Source: Paulinella micropora (taxonomy: Eukaryota; Cercozoa; Imbricatea; Euglyphida). From it: 40,715 nucleotides of DNA. Made by a program: the position numbers and the translations under genes. Positions 1 to 10,900 of the stretch are shown piece by piece (positions within the stretch are counted from its first letter, which is position 1; every line of letters starts with the position of its first letter). The notes under the pieces are model-generated. The model was not told the DNA's origin, did no database searches, and worked only from the letters and a program-made list of their open reading frames with translations. The stretch is taken from positions 450,836-491,550 of the forward strand of contig BJOX01000288.1 in assembly GCA_009731375.1 (NCBI GenBank). Direction: 5' to 3'.

Positions 1-10
1 GGGCGGGTGG

Positions 11-72
11 CCCCCCCCCCCCCCCCCCCCCCTCGCCCCCCAACTCGTGTCAGCAACCAAACCTTGCTTCAA

Positions 73-105
<33 letters not shown>

Positions 106-204
106 CACACACACACAGACACACACGCGCGCGCGCGCGCGTTCTCTCTCTCTCTCTCTCTCTCCCTCCCTCTCTCCCTCCCTCCCCCCTCTCTCTCTCT
201 CTCG
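11..204. repeat. poly-C, (CA)n, (CG)n and (CT)n simple repeats
   Basis: A run of about 22 C is followed by (CA)n from about 73, a short (CG)n at 126-141, and (CT)n with CCCT interruptions to about 204. Proteins read through it are artefacts of low complexity. Confidence 0.95.
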
Positions 205-978
205 CTCAGGTGCGTTTGCCGCCCTTCGCGGGCTGTCTCACAGCCAACCAGGTAGATATCTATATTACACATCTGCATGCATCTCTGTATGTCTGTCACT
301 CGATAATCCACAAGGCTGACCGGTCGGAGATAGATTACATATCTTGCATCTGTGTATGCGTGTATTGCACGTACCTAGCCGATCGATTCTAGGTGGACAT
401 GTATATTACATATATTGTATGCATGTATGCAGACTGTGCTGGACACATGCACCTGGCGCATCGAATTCTACAACGTAGTCAACGCCATCTTCGGAAAGAG
501 GTCGCACACCATGCATTTTGCTCAGTGCCTCACTATTGCCTTTTTGACCCTTCTTTTGCCCCACCATTGCCTTTTCGCTCCTTTCCCCCCGATGTTGCCT
601 TTATATTCCCCCTTCGCCTCACTATTGAATTTTTGTTCCCATCTCATTTGCCACACATACATGCAAGCATGTATTGAGGTTGAGGACAAAGAATTCCTCA
701 TATACATTTATTTTATATATGTACAGGTTGCAGGCAAAGTATATCCCACACATACATACGCACCTGCATACTAACACGAGTAGTTTCTGTAGTTGCCAGC
801 CTTTACATCACATCATACTGGGAACGTTGAAGTTCTGACTTGACAGTTAGATTTTGAAAAAATAGCCGAAAGCTTGCCCTTTTTTGCGGACGCTTCTTTT
901 GAAATCTGACAGTAAACTTTAAACTGGAACGTCCCCAGTTATCCATGCATGCATGTATATAATATAATACATGTGTAG
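205..978. other. Intergenic, nothing recognised
   Basis: I see no conserved protein, RNA gene or repeat boundary here. Short open frames exist but have no recognisable domains and overlap on both strands. Short ATGTATGT-like stretches hint at decayed simple repeats. Confidence 0.5.
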
Positions 979-1841
979 GTTTATGAACAAGTATTTCCCG
1001 CCAAACACCGTGCGCTTGTGGCGCTACACCTACCTGGACCTGTCCGACAGACCAGAGGTAGATATGTGTAAAATTAGACATAAAAAACATACATACATAT
1101 GACAGTGATGTGCGCATTAATCGTGAATGGGCCAAGACATTTCATATGTACATATAAAAGATAATTTGTATACAAATTTTATTATATATATATATATATA
1201 TATATGCATATGTATAGGACCGTGTCCTGCGTGTTATTAGTGCATGCGACCCCGACAAGTTATATCTACATATATAACATAAGGCACGTGAAATTATAAG
1301 TAAAAATATGAATTTATGTACACACATATTATATATATGTATGTATATATATATATAATAGGACCGTGCATTGCGTGTTATTCGTGCATGGGACCCCGAC
1401 AATGGCTCGTTTGAAGACTCGTTCGTCTTCGTTACACAGCGCGTCTAACCTTCTGCAGGCAGCAGCGGGGACATACAGGCAGTAGTGAGGCAGCAGCGGG
1501 GACATGCAGGCAGTAGTGAGGCAGCAGCGGGAGATCAAGGCAGTGGTGTAATTCGTGCATGGGACCTCGATAACGGCTCATTTGACGACGCGTTCGTCTT
1601 CGTGGATTCACACAGCGCGTCCGACCTCACCAGGGCCACCTTCGAACCGTGTCAGTTTTCTCAAGCAAGTCATCGTGACTGTGAGCCTCGGATACAAATT
1701 TGGAGTGCTGGCCATGCACTCAGGCACCGGTGGCGGCACTGTCACCTGAAATGTCCGGCAGTCGTTCTCCGAGGCCAATGGACAGCCCTTAATAAATTTC
1801 GAAGTCATATTCAAGAAGACATTCTCACTTGCAGGACGAGG
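979..1841 (+). pseudogene. Exon-like coding pieces with a thrice-repeated segment
   Basis: Three pieces read as spliced exons on the plus strand. Piece a (979-1057) follows TGTGTAG and ends before GTAGAT; it encodes a 26-residue stretch containing VRLWRYTYLDLSDRPE. Piece b (1218-1258) follows TATAG, starts in the matching phase with GACCGT and ends before GTTATA. Piece b2 (1362-1446) repeats b and extends it with RAWDPDNGSFEDSFVFV before a TAA. A third related copy (about 1550-1660) carries RAWDLDNGSFDDAFVFVDSH and runs on through a stretch with an in-frame TGA (1747) towards the gap at 1842. What I see is repeated coding-like sequence with plausible splice signals; that it is a gene, or a broken one, is inference. 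The WD-D-N-FDD pattern resembles acidic loops of extracellular beta-sandwich domains, but I cannot name a family. Confidence 0.35.
1455..1533. repeat. Short tandem repeat, about 37-bp unit
   Basis: The unit containing GCAGCAGCGGGGACAT, a CAGGCAGTAGTGAG spacer and back to GCAGCAGCGG occurs about two and a half times. It lies between the second and third copies of the exon-like segment, so it may mark the local duplication that made them. Confidence 0.7.
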
Positions 1842-2131
1842 NNNNNNNNNNNNNNNNNNNNNNNNNNNNNNNNNNNNNNNNNNNNNNNNNNNNNNNNNNN
1901 NNNNNNNNNNNNNNNNNNNNNNNNNNNNNNNNNNNNNNNNNNNNNNNNNNNNNNNNNNNNNNNNNNNNNNNNNNNNNNNNNNNNNNNNNNNNNNNNNNNN
2001 NNNNNNNNNNNNNNNNNNNNNNNNNNNNNNNNNNNNNNNNNNNNNNNNNNNNNNNNNNNNNNNNNNNNNNNNNNNNNNNNNNNNNNNNNNNNNNNNNNNN
2101 NNNNNNNNNNNNNNNNNNNNNNNNNNNNNNN
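1842..2131. other. Assembly gap (290 N)
   Basis: A run of N directly following the exon-like sequence and preceding a T-rich stretch. Any open frame spanning it is meaningless. Confidence 0.99.
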
Positions 2132-3445
2132 TTTTTTAACTTCATATTTCTCTTTTTGTATCTCTTGATACCTCCGAGCCTTCCATTTTATCAGACTCTC
2201 TTCTGCTTCCCACTCAGCTCTATGAGTGGCAAGTATTCTCTAAGTGAAAACAGTGCTTGCGTTAGGCGACAAAATACATGATTACTGAGCCTCGGAAGTC
2301 GTACTCAATGTCAGCTGGTCAGAATCGGGAATAGATCAAAGATCGACGCAGAGGCATTGCTAGCAAACCGTGGGACTTCCTACGCCCTGGTGTGACCCTT
2401 CCGTGGGACTTTCTACGCCCCTCTGCTGTTTTTCTCTTGTTGGTTAGTTAGTTTCATCTTTTTCTCGTCTCTCCTTTCCCGTGTTCAACCCTTTTCTCTC
2501 TCTTTTTCCTTCTGTTTTTTCTTATCCTCTCGACATTTTATTCGTCACGTTTTCGCTCTATTATCTCTTCTCTGCTACCTTTTACCATATTCAAGTTACG
2601 TTTCTCCACTGGGATTTTCCTCTTCCCGATCATATTTTTGCACCTTGTCTCATTTTTTCTCTCATTCTCTCTCGGTTTCTCTCTCGTACCTTTCCCGTTT
2701 CTTTACTCGTTTTTTCCCACTTTATATCCCTTTTTCCCGTCTGCTAACTAAGTTGTTTTATTACGCTTTTTACGTATTTTTTTGCAACATCAGTTTCTGT
2801 ACCGAACTGGCCGGGCCGGGCTACTTCTCAGCGGAAACGGTGTTGGCTGAAGGCATACGATTGCCGCTTTTCCCGTAGTGGAGCACCACAAAAGTTTGAA
2901 CCGCTTTTCGGAAGCGAGCACAGCAATCTCACGAAGACAAACGATTCTCTTCACGCAAGAAAGGGAGCGAGGGTCGAACGATCGGTCCTTTGATCTTTCA
3001 CGTTTTCTATAAGCATTTACTGACTTTGATTTAATAAAATGACTGTTCAACTACTGCTATTGTTCATACCGCCATGTACCTAATTTTACATAGGATTAAC
3101 TCGAGTCTTCAAGTTTTTCTGCAAGCATTGTTTTATTGTAGGTATTCACTAATAACTTGAATATAAATATTAATAAAACTGATACTTGCCAGTCACCCAT
3201 AGTCACATTTGTTACCGTGAATAGATATTTCATCAATAACTTGATCACAACAACTATCTAATGACATGAAGACTGTGGAATACCTAACGTAGAGGGACTC
3301 CGTAATCTCCAAGCCAAGATTAACCGCCGGGCCGACAGATTGTGAGTTTGGATACAACCCCGGTAATTACACAACGAACTCCTACCTTAATAAAGATCTT
3401 TATGGCTGCATTGAGTCCTGACTCCTGAGAGCAGGTCAGTGAAAT
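2132..3445. other. Intergenic, pyrimidine-rich block, no gene recognised
   Basis: 2420-2790 is strongly C/T-rich (CTCTC, TTTCC runs) on the plus strand. Two near copies of CCGTGGGACTTYCTACGCCC occur at about 2369 and 2401. The rest to 3445 is ordinary AT-rich sequence with no domain-bearing open frame on either strand. Confidence 0.5.
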
Positions 3446-4305
3446 TGTAACACCCACTGTATACCTACATCGTTTTTACGCTATCAGTGGTTTTACGGGA
3501 ATTCACTCGTGGAAGTGACTCGATGATTCCTTGTTATTAAATGTATTTTAAGATGAATTCTTATTACATTTCCTGTTTTGAACAATACTTCCGGTTTTAA
3601 TGCTATATTATGATAAAGGGGTATGAGGACTCATGATAAGCTTGGAAGCTTGAAATCACATAAGGGCCTTTAATCCTATATTTTACACTTAACCGTTTAC
3701 CGGAGTGGTGAAGGTTGTTAGGATGTAAATTACACAAAGCTGTAGCATCCATATTGAATAACCTTCCACATTAATAGCGTTAACCCGATCCTTTTGTAGC
3801 GTATGTGGTATCCGTTTGAAGTTAAGGAAAATTGACACGGAAATTCCGTGAAATTTGACCGTTTATCCCGTGACTGGGAATTTATGGCTAAATAAGGGAA
3901 ATTGCACGTATGGGTTATGATTTATGATATGTTTTGGCATTTGTGCAGGTTACGGACGTAACGCATCGTGTCAGATGACCCGTGTCAAAGGGACACTCCG
4001 TTTTTAGCTGTTTTTTCCCTTTGTTTTGTTGTTCAGTTGGGTTCATATCTGGCTTCCCATTCTACTCTTGAAGTGGAGGTTAGCTTTGAACCGGTTGTGT
4101 TCAATTTATTATTAACCCTTAACCGGTTTGCCACTTTTGGGGATCTAAAGCCACGTTTGGGGATCCGACCCAATTTCAAGTTTTTTAATCCCTATTTGTG
4201 GTTTTTGACAGTTATATTATTAAATTCAATTGAATTAAACCCGGTGGAAGCTAATTGTGTAAAAAAACCGTTCTTTAATAACTAATAAAACCTTGACAAT
4301 CACTG

Positions 4306-6121
4306 TCACAACGGCTGCCTCTTACATTTCCCAGATGGAACGAAATGATTGACTGTGTGCCACGGAAAACATTCTCCAGTTCGGCAAAAAAAATAGCGAC
4401 AATCGCTGCAATAAGCACTGGTACGCTTGCGGATTCCATTACTAGCACACACCGCACAACAAACCGAGTTCTGCTTACCCGCGCCGCGCTTACCATCACT
4501 CGCCTCGTTTGTAAGACTTACCAAATGGCCAGGGCATATCACACGCTTGCCCCTCGCTGCGCTCCTAGAACCTCCAAAAAGCCCCGCATAAGACACCAAA
4601 CCCTCAATAAGTTCCTTGAGCATGTCTTTGCGTGTTTTTTCTTCATGAAACTGTTTGTAGATGATAGTTGTGTTTGTAACCGCAACATCTAACAAACCCG
4701 CAAATAACTTGAACCAAGGCTTGTTGAATCTTACCGCCTTCTCAACTCCGTAACGAAGTCGTAACTGATCGCCTGTATCAACGCCGCCCATGTGCTGAGT
4801 GTATGTCTTGCAAATTTCAAAACAATTCACTGGAACCGTAGCTCCACCCCCCCCATGCAGCCTCCTTTCGACGTGGCTCATGGTACCCCCCAACACAGTT
4901 GACAAAAAATAAACCACCTGGGTGTCTTTCCAAGCAACAGCATGCATAGTGACTCCGTTATGACTCCAAGTGGCCATTGCGGACGTGCCCCGGTCACTAT
5001 TCTTCTTGACTTCGTCCAGTAGCTCCTTTGCCGCCCTCAGCCTGGGTTTGACAACAGTGCCAATGCAGTTGATGCCCCTCTTTAGGACACAGTCAAAAAA
5101 CAACTGCAGCCCTGTGTAAAACCTATCTAAAGCGATGATCCTGCCGCTTTGGTCGATGCCGGCTAGGTCTAAAAGCTTCATAACAACTGCATACGTCATT
5201 CCGTGCCCAGAATCGTCCTGCACCGTTCCCTCACCCTCATAACAAAGCAGCGTATAAAAATAGCCTGTTACTGAACAGCACAGAGCAAACAGTTTGAATC
5301 CCCATTTGATGGGTTTTTTCGGTAAGTATTGCCTGAGGTAGGTACGCCCTTTAAAAGGGATCATTCCCTCGTCGATTGACACCCACTGACCCAATTCCCA
5401 CAGCCTAGGAAAATTTTCTTGTATAATCTCAATAAAGACTCGAACATTGAAAAGTTTGTCATACTGAGGGGAGTCACGAGGAGCTGCCAGACGGGGGTCA
5501 GTGAGATGAAAATAACGTTTGATATTCTGATACCTCACGTACCCCATGATGCTTGCAAGGTCTGGCCACTGCCAGAAGTCTGACACAGCGCCAATCCAAT
5601 AATCTGTTTCAGCAGGCAACCCCATCACCCCCATCATTATAAGGATCGCCAAAAATGAAAGTATGTCAGATAGTGTCACGGGTACCCAAGGCCGCTGACG
5701 CTCTGAGGGGTTGAGATTACGTTTCCAGGTTGCATACTTGTTGGTGTTTCTTGTGACATTCTGCCAGAATTGCGTGGGTAAGAACATAAAGAAAATATCC
5801 ACCATACTGAGGAGGTCGGGGGAACGCACAGAAAGTGATGCCCTGGACTGCCCTTCGAATGCCGGCAGCACACGAGGAGGTGCAACACCCACCTTCCATT
5901 CTTTGACATCTTTGAACTCACTGGCAGGTAGGCTATCGCCTTCGTCAATCTCTAGTGCCGGATCCTCCTCCTCGTCTTCACCAGACCCCTCATCTTCTTC
6001 GACATCATCGTCACTGACAAGTGAGTCGCTGGGATGAGGGGCTCGTTTGTTGTCCATATCTCCTTCTTTTTGATCCTCTTCATCGATTGAACTACCCGAC
6101 TCATCCCCCGACTCTGGCGGT
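4306..6121 (-). CDS. piggyBac transposase, exon 3 (catalytic DDD domain)
   Basis: Main exon of a DDE_Tnp_1_7 (piggyBac) transposase, which excises and inserts the element at TTAA without leaving a footprint. The open frame continues upstream to an ATG at 6171, but the intron acceptor TTTTCCAACAG at 6122-6132 and the in-phase upstream exons argue that translation enters at 6121. In the 621-residue frame read from 6171: an acidic region at about 20-85, then the catalytic core with the expected aspartates D267 (SIDEGMIPFKGR), D349 (ALDRFYTG) and D465 (GGVDTGDQL). A C-terminal cysteine-rich zinc-binding region follows (CxxxC 571-575, CSDC 588-591, C596, C601), of the kind piggyBac enzymes use to bind their ends. 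No internal stop or frameshift. The spliced protein would be 723 aa, putting the triad at 369/451/567. Confidence 0.93.
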
Positions 6122-6275
6122 CTGTTGGAAAACAGTACAGTAAGGAATACTGACAGCCAACGCCGATGCATGTATGGAAGTACAGAAATCTACTATACTT
6201 CCAGCATCGTCCTTGGCCGACAACAAAACAGAAGCAAATTGCACAAAATAGCTGAAACCAGGTAGGGATAGGTAC

Positions 6276-6320
6276 ACATAGTCATCGTCATCAGGGTCGC
6301 TGGGTATCAAGCCGTCCTCA
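6276..6320 (-). CDS. piggyBac transposase, predicted exon 2
   Basis: A 45-nt exon predicted between an acceptor (pyrimidine-rich tract, GTTTGCAG at 6321-6328) and a donor GTACCT at 6275. It completes a glycine codon from exon 1, adds an acidic run rich in Asp (SDPDDDDY) and leaves two bases that join the first base of exon 3 in the correct phase. The three exons sum to 2172 nt, exactly 724 codons with the stop. The intron 1 acceptor is strong; the donor at 6275 is weak and could be elsewhere nearby. Intron 1 is 68 bp, intron 2 is 154 bp. Confidence 0.6.
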
Positions 6321-6388
6321 CTGCAAACACGCAGAGAAACCATTCGACATCACAAGAAAAATTCGAGGTTCAAGAAAAACAAGTCTAC

Positions 6389-6699
6389 CCAGCATTTATT
6401 GCATTTTTGGCATCTCCGTCGATTTCCTGGCCTTGCCCAAGTATGCCGTTATCGGCAGAGCCACTCCCTTCAATTCTGTATTTGATAATCTCCGAAGCAA
6501 TCATCATGGAATCGTCTTCATCCTCCGCATCCCACTTCATCCAAAACTTGTCTTTTGTACGACCATACTGTCGAGAAACAGTACCCTCAATCTCCCTCGT
6601 CTTCCAGTCATCAGGCCATTTTTGTTTGGCATAAGCCTCACCAAATTCCCTGACCGGAAGACGCACACGGACTGTGAGAAGCTCTTGGTGCGCAGACAT
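6389..6699 (-). CDS. piggyBac transposase, predicted exon 1 (N-terminal domain)
   Basis: About 103 codons from the ATG at 6699 to a donor GTAGAC at 6388; without splicing the frame stops at 6385. I prefer 6699 to the upstream ATG at 6792 because the extra 31 residues are a Phe-rich stretch lying in the terminal region, while the sequence from MSAHQELL onwards recurs in the related relic at 29160-29218. Residues 37-63 (EIEGTVSRQYG to KFWMKWDAEDEDD) have the GxV...W.vkWD pattern of small Tudor- or chromo-like SH3-barrel folds. That assignment is by pattern only. The domain could bind chromatin or DNA; no function is shown by sequence. Confidence 0.7.
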
Positions 6700-7034
6700 G
6701 ATGTTGAAAAAAAAAAGGAAGGTCCCCGCCACGTAAAAAAAGGCAACGAAAATTCGTGAAAAAAAGTGGTTGGTGCCTGGTTTCAGTTTCATATTTAAGT
6801 CACTTCTAGAAAAGCTATGACATTCTGGTTTTCACAGATAGCTTCCCCAACACGTAAATATTAAATTTGCAGCGTAGTACAGCTTGTTTCGATTGGTATT
6901 TATGTTTTTATTCAACTCAAAAATTCAAACCACTTTTGGGGATTGAAGCCACTTTTGGGGATTGAAACCGGTTAAGGGTTAAATTCCATTTTTACTTTGA
7001 GCTCGTAAGTGTTAAGACTTCCGGTCTTAATACA

Positions 7035-7088
7035 AAATCAGTAACTTTTTTGAACAGCAGAGCGGTCACTTCGTTTATAAATATTATA
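7035..7088. other. Short spacer between solo LTR A and the MITE
   Basis: AT-rich flank containing the AAAT duplication of the solo LTR (7035-7038) and the TA duplication of the MITE (7087-7088). Confidence 0.6.
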
Positions 7089-7362
7089 TTGCTGTTGACA
7101 TTCAAGACAACAAAAAAAATTGATTTTTCTGTTTTGGTTGGAATTTCAGTTTTGGTTGGAATTTTGATTTTGGGTGAAAATTTGAATTTTTCAAATTAAC
7201 GGCTATATTCGTCCGCAAAATATCGTAAATTTTCGCGAAATGTTACCGTTAAATTTGAAAATTTGAATTTTTGTCACAAAAATGAAAAACTGTCACAAAA
7301 ATGAAAATCTGACACAAAAACTCAAAACTAATTTTTTGTGTTGTCTTGAATGTCAACAGCAA
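7089..7362. mobile_element. Foldback MITE with long terminal inverted repeats
   Basis: 274 bp starting TTGCTGTTGACATTCAAGAC and ending with its complement, flanked by TA on both sides (7087-7088, 7363-7364). The outer arms match for roughly 30 bp. The inner sequence is also largely self-complementary (AAATTAACGG near 7192 against CCGTTAAATTT near 7247), so the whole unit can fold into one long hairpin. There is no coding capacity. A TA target and these ends suggest mobilisation by a Tc1/mariner-type transposase, but no such gene is in the window. Confidence 0.75.
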
Positions 7363-7561
7363 TATTTACTGAGATAGATTTCTACCGTTGTTGCAGACTT
7401 GAGTTGCAAAATATTATATTATACAAACACGACTGAACGTAAATTGTGAGTTTGCTAAGTTGAACTTCGCAAAACTACCGTAAGTTGAAGAACTTGAAGG
7501 TTGGCTTCAACTTCAAGTCCAACTTGTAGTTCAAGTGTCCAGGATTTGTTTTTGGGAAAAA
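7363..7561. other. Spacer with a local TTGAAG/CTTCAA palindrome
   Basis: AT-rich, no gene. 7480-7535 contains several alternating GTTGAAG and CTTCAACTTCAAG words that can pair into small hairpins. Confidence 0.5.
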
Positions 7562-7566
7562 GTTTC

Positions 7567-7901
7567 TATTATGTAACCTGATAGCAGAATTACCTTCAGG
7601 GACGAGCGGTTCATATTCTAGCTCATTTCAGACCGGCAGAGGTTGGCTGGATCGACTTGCTAGCTCAAGGCACTCCACTACGTGACTACATAGGGAATCC
7701 TTTATTGAGTCGGTTCTGAGAGAAACAGGCGGCCTGGGTAAGCTGTTCGGCTGACAATGCTGTGCTTTTGGCCCCACGTTATGGGTCCAATATATTTATA
7801 TTAAATAGTTCGATCCAAAGCAGTAAAATAGCATCGGGGATTCTAACAAGTAACTGTATTTGAATACTTATTAGACTAGCTATGTAAACCATAGTCTAAC
7901 A
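7567..7901 (-). repeat. 3' LTR of the copia-like element
   Basis: 335 bp, closely matching 15643-15972 with scattered substitutions and small indels, for example a 4-bp insert near 7681. In element sense it begins TGTTAGAC and ends CATAATA, so it lacks the usual final CA. Divergence is clearly larger than between the gypsy-type LTRs at 18537/28618, so this insertion is older. Confidence 0.85.
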
Positions 7902-7909
7902 CCCCCCCT
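7902..7909 (-). promoter_or_regulatory. Polypurine tract (plus-strand primer site)
   Basis: AGGGGGGG in element sense, immediately next to the 3' LTR start TGTTAG, the standard position for the polypurine tract that primes plus-strand DNA. It fixes the minus orientation of the element. Confidence 0.75.
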
Positions 7910-10900
7910 GATTGAGTTAATTAGTTACTCTAATTAAGGATAAACCTAACGTACTGTGGAAATATTATTAGGAAAAATATGATGAAAATGTAAATTATTG
8001 TTACACCTATCGACTATCCACTCCCTCACGCTCTCGTAGAAGACTAGATACATCGGCTCCGCTAACAGGGCTGTCCCATCCGAAGCTATGCCCGGCCTCA
8101 TAGCATAGAGGTGACGGCTCGTGCACCTGAGTGCAACGTTAGCAGTTTGACTTCGGTAGTAGAGCTCTCGCACCCCTCAAGTGCTATCCCTTAATCTAGC
8201 TACCATTAAACTGCCTTCCCAGGAACTTGAATTATTTCTAACTCAATTACAAGAGGAGACTCTAACTTGTTATCGCGATAGTATTATGTTAGTGACTAGA
8301 ATCACTATTAAAATAACCGCTAAACACGACAAATTTTCGACTAACTATCGATTGGCAAATATGAGTCGATCCCAAATAAACAGAAATGAGAAATATATGC
8401 AATAAATGACGTCATGGCATATAAAGTATAATCATCATGCAAAATTTATAATAAAAAGTAAGTGACCGGGGATTTACCATCCCGGTATGCATTGTCAGGT
8501 TCCCTGCAATGTTGATAAAAACATAAGACATCAAGTGAGCGTCAATGTGCGTTAAATTCGCAACCCCGTGATAAACCCATGTACACACGCCAGCACAATC
8601 CCATAAATGAGAAACTCACGGAAATGATAATGGTGCAGAGATTAATAGGATAAAAGCGAAAACGCACATATATGATGCACATACAATAACGGATCATTAA
8701 AAACAGGTATAATTAATTGATATACGGCCGAACAGATATGACAATATAAACATTTTCAAAAACATAATTATGCATTAGTCAAAGGCATGAGTAACATTAA
8801 AGATATGTAAAACAAACAAGTAGGTATAGACATGAAGCAAAACATACATAGTCTCCCCTGCCCGGGTCTATGACGACCCGTTTACCAGCCCTTAGTCCCG
8901 AACGTACCTACAAAACTCATACATGCAGAGTCCAAATAGACCTGTGAAACTCACAGACATAAGGACTATGATGCAAACATTCAAAAGACGAGCTCGGAGC
9001 AAACGAGATCATGCAGTATGCCATGAATATAACAAACAAGCGTAATACCAGAAACAGAAGGCACTAAATATGCAACGAAAACATGTGAAGTTAGTAACAT
9101 GCCAACTATTTTCTTTTGAATAGCAATAGATACACCCAGAACATAGACATGTAAGGTTATCAGCGACCGGTTCAAGCAATAGAATGATATGCATGCATGT
9201 TTACATAATATTACATGTGATTTATTTAAAGTTATGAAATATATAAGCGCCCATATAATCTCCCCCTCACCCGATTAAGGCTATTAGTAAGCATTCATAT
9301 GAGTGAAGATAAAAACTGGTAGAGAGGAAAATTATATAACCACTGCCTAAAAAGCAATTTAATGTCATTACCTTGACTATGTTCACTAATAAACGCGGCG
9401 GCGATGAAAAGCTTACTTTATAATTACTATCCTGCATCTTAGTTATCAATACTATTTCGATTTTTATTAATATATAATTAGAACGATCAATAGAACATGA
9501 TGAATGAGTGAAGAATAGTAATATGGAGTGAAATGTTGGGGTACAATAATGGACAAGCAACAGTTCTAATATCAAAAATAGTATTCGAAAAAGGCAGACA
9601 ACTCAACAGCAAGTAAATGTAATTTAAGTAATATAATATTAGCTGACGGAAAGCGTATGATGTAATCATATGAAATTATGAAATCATTACATAGATATGT
9701 GACAGATAATCATCAACATGATGCAGTCTACGACCTGGTAGAGCCTGAAATCCTACTACGCATATATGTAATATATATAGCATTACATAAGGAACAAGAG
9801 GCTTATAGATAGTATCACATCATGATAGATAAATTCATCACATTAATCATTGTATGCATAAAAGATATGAAAGAAGAAAAAGAAAAGCTGAACCCAGAAA
9901 ATAAAATTACGAGACAATGCCCGAGAAGGAGTCTGAAGGCATCGCTCCGCTTCTCTAGTCATGTCAATATATGCGTGAAGCACAAACAAAACGGACAAAT
10001 GATTTAAAACATATCAAATATGTATCGTACTTAACCAATCTAGACATCAAATGAAACACAGTTCATGGTCAACAATTATAAATTTAAAGTTATATCATAT
10101 ACATATACTTATATATTATCTCCTTAGTCTAAGTGAAATAGATATACCAATAAGCACATGCACATCTACGCACAGTAAGTATTCGCATGTAGTACATGAC
10201 AAGATAAAAATAATATATACATATAAGATATGCAGAAGCACGATTGACATTCATGAATGTATCAAAACCAATCTACTCACATCATAATACGCATATCATG
10301 ATAGTATAAATTGATGTTATATCAAAGTAAAAGAAATAAGAATAAGTAGGTTCAAAATCAAAACGAACAATAATGAAAACATTGTGGACTTATACAACAA
10401 CTTGGTACCATCCATACTTAGGGACACATATGGAAAGTCACAATAAAAATCGTAATCATTCATGAAAAGAAATGAACGTACTTACTTGATTCATTCGAAT
10501 AGCGCAACACAGCACCAACGCATATAATAGTACAAGTGCGTAAACGAACCGATATGTGCCAAAGATCAATTATCCATGAGACAATGAGGCAAATCAACAG
10601 TAAAAGAGTGAATTAATAGGGAAAGCAAGAGAAAAGACGACAAAAAGAAAATTATGAAAATTTTAGAGTTTATTTCTTTATCGCTGCTCTCATTACGCTA
10701 GCGCTCTCGCTACTCTCACTTGCTCTTGTCGGTGCTCCTGTCTCTCCGCTCCCTTGGTCTCTTCGCTGCACTCACTACCTCCTATCTACCTCCCTACATC
10801 CCTATCTCCTCCTAAAAAATATATATGACACTTCGATATATCAATAGAGTGTAACCATCTCCCCCTGAATCAATATACATACATAATAATCACATGAAGG

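Larger units (their letters stand above)
4116..6978 (-). mobile_element. piggyBac transposon, complete with TTAA duplications
   Basis: The element is 2863 bp, flanked by TTAA at 4112-4115 and 6979-6982, the target of piggyBac transposases. The terminal inverted repeats are 14 bp and perfect (CCCTTAACCGGTTT at 4116-4129, its complement at 6965-6978), beginning CCC as in the family. Each end also carries two copies of a 14-mer close to CCACTTTTGGGGAT: 4131-4144 and 4151-4164 on the left, 6930-6943 and 6949-6962 on the right, all on the same strand. The only gene is a transposase on the minus strand. Ends, duplications and reading frame are all intact, so it may be a recent or still mobile copy. 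It sits inside solo LTR copy A. Confidence 0.95.
3446..7034. mobile_element. Solo LTR (copy A), split by the piggyBac insertion
   Basis: The sequence starts TGTAACACCCAC and ends CTTAATACA, the TG...CA termini of an LTR. It is flanked by a 4-bp duplication AAAT (3442-3445 and 7035-7038). Removing the piggyBac and one TTAA leaves about 722 bp, which aligns along its whole length with 17755-18486. No internal retrotransposon sequence adjoins it, so I call it a solo LTR, left by recombination between two LTRs. The family differs from both other LTR families in the window; the 4-bp duplication is compatible with a Ty3/gypsy-type integrase. Orientation is not determined. Confidence 0.8.

Noticed and set aside
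6700-6792. ATG at 6792 as transposase start
   Set aside because: The extra 31 residues lie in the terminal region, are Phe-rich and are not shared with the relic; the ATG at 6699 is.
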